A stretch of DNA of 64,000 nt from CAZIHO01 sp964538875. GTDB taxonomy: Bacteria; Pseudomonadota; Gammaproteobacteria; Chromatiales; Chromatiaceae. A program made the translations under genes and the position numbers. The notes below the pieces were generated by a model, which was given only the letters and a program-made list of their open reading frames with translations, did not search any database and had not been told where the DNA came from. The stretch covers positions 8,605-72,604 of the forward strand of contig CAZIHO010000004.1 of the NCBI GenBank assembly GCA_964538875.1. The letters are read 5' to 3'. The stretch's first letter is position 1. Every line of letters starts with the position of its first letter. Below are positions 63,741-64,000 of this stretch, piece by piece.

Positions 63741-64000
63741 GCGGATCCTCCCACCAACGAGGTTTGCTGTATGGAAACGACGGATCTGGCAAATTCCGGC
63801 GCCCAATAGGATAACCAGATTTCCTTGGGAACGGCGGAAAGATTACAGGGAATAGAAGAGCTTAACGAAACCCAATACTGGGAAACAGGCGCCATTATCT
63901 TTGCTTTGGGTTGGCCTATCAAGCCTGGGTGACTCTGCCTATCCTGGGGTGTTTGCTATTTCGAGCACCCATTGCCCTGACCGCCCAAAATTTAGCCGCG
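63741..64000. other. region upstream of pntA, no gene recognised
   Basis: This 260-nt stretch has only short frames on both strands (largest about 60 codons, without ribosome site or family resemblance). It is more AT-rich than its surroundings and probably carries the pntA promoter and the start of an unrelated unit beyond the window. Confidence 0.5.

Noticed and set aside
63737..63922. 61-codon minus-strand frame at the right end
   Set aside because: It overlaps the pntA start in another frame and has no family support.

Overview
This window reads as chromosomal DNA of a GC-rich, free-living gammaproteobacterium. The evidence is conserved gene order: rplU-rpmA-obgE-proB divergent from ispB, rpsT near murJ-ribF-ileS-lspA, guaB-guaA-tadA, metG divergent from apbC, tmk-holB-pilZ-tatD, and exbB-exbD-lpxK-Trm112-kdsB. 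The genus cannot be fixed by reading alone; a Chromatiales- or Methylococcales-like lineage fits the accessory genes. No phage, insertion sequence, CRISPR array or rRNA is visible. One tRNA (Pro, CGG) and one 100-N scaffold gap are present.

Layout. 1-1158: 5' part of a CHASE4-type sensor whose histidine-kinase H-box lacks the histidine. 1406-4005: serS and an O-acetylhomoserine sulfhydrylase gene. 4156-7090 (minus): a compact overlapping operon, TlpA-like thioredoxin - DUF4266 lipoprotein - DUF3570 outer-membrane-type protein - ApbE flavin transferase. 7222-11842 (minus): DUF255/YyaL-like protein, then an M14 desuccinylase/aspartoacylase-type gene downstream of a glutamate-cysteine-ligase-like gene. 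12164-14175: terD-terD-terB. 14215-21080 (minus): lspA, ileS, ribF, murJ and a tandem universal stress protein. 21245-24586: a promoter, a leader of about 480 nt and two consecutive mgtE magnesium channel genes. 24770-29237: rpsT, proB, obgE, rpmA, rplU, ispB and tRNA-Pro. 29282-32250: a class B penicillin-binding protein coupled to a SEDS (FtsW/RodA) polymerase. 32292-36376: a yhdP/AsmA-type giant gene interrupted by an artificial gap. 36633-44792: metG, apbC, an APH-fold kinase, a perfect parS palindrome, tadA, guaA and guaB. 45066-49787: a complete branched-chain amino acid ABC transporter. 49943-54663: rhodanese, unknown lipoprotein, MEKHLA protein, tmk, holB, pilZ and tatD. 54697-57448: polyphosphate:AMP phosphotransferase, SirB2 and a hemerythrin-like protein. 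57608-63740 (minus): kdsB, Trm112, lpxK, exbD, exbB, then pntB and pntA.

How the genes work together. Most of the window is core machinery: aminoacylation, GTP synthesis, isoprenoid/quinone side chain, lipid A and Kdo supply, lipid II flipping, lipoprotein processing and ribosomal proteins. The accessory layers of most interest are the extracytoplasmic redox operon at 4.1-7.1 kb, where ApbE sits beside a DUF3570 protein carrying a flavinylation-like motif and where DUF4266 and DUF3570 both carry Cys-Gly-Cys; the ter module with a zinc-knuckle TerB; the long mgtE leader; the stand-alone SEDS-PBP pair; and the parS site at 41097-41112. The gap at 33329-33428 is flanked by an identical 55-bp sequence and collapses to an intact 1309-residue reading frame, so it is very probably an unmerged contig overlap.
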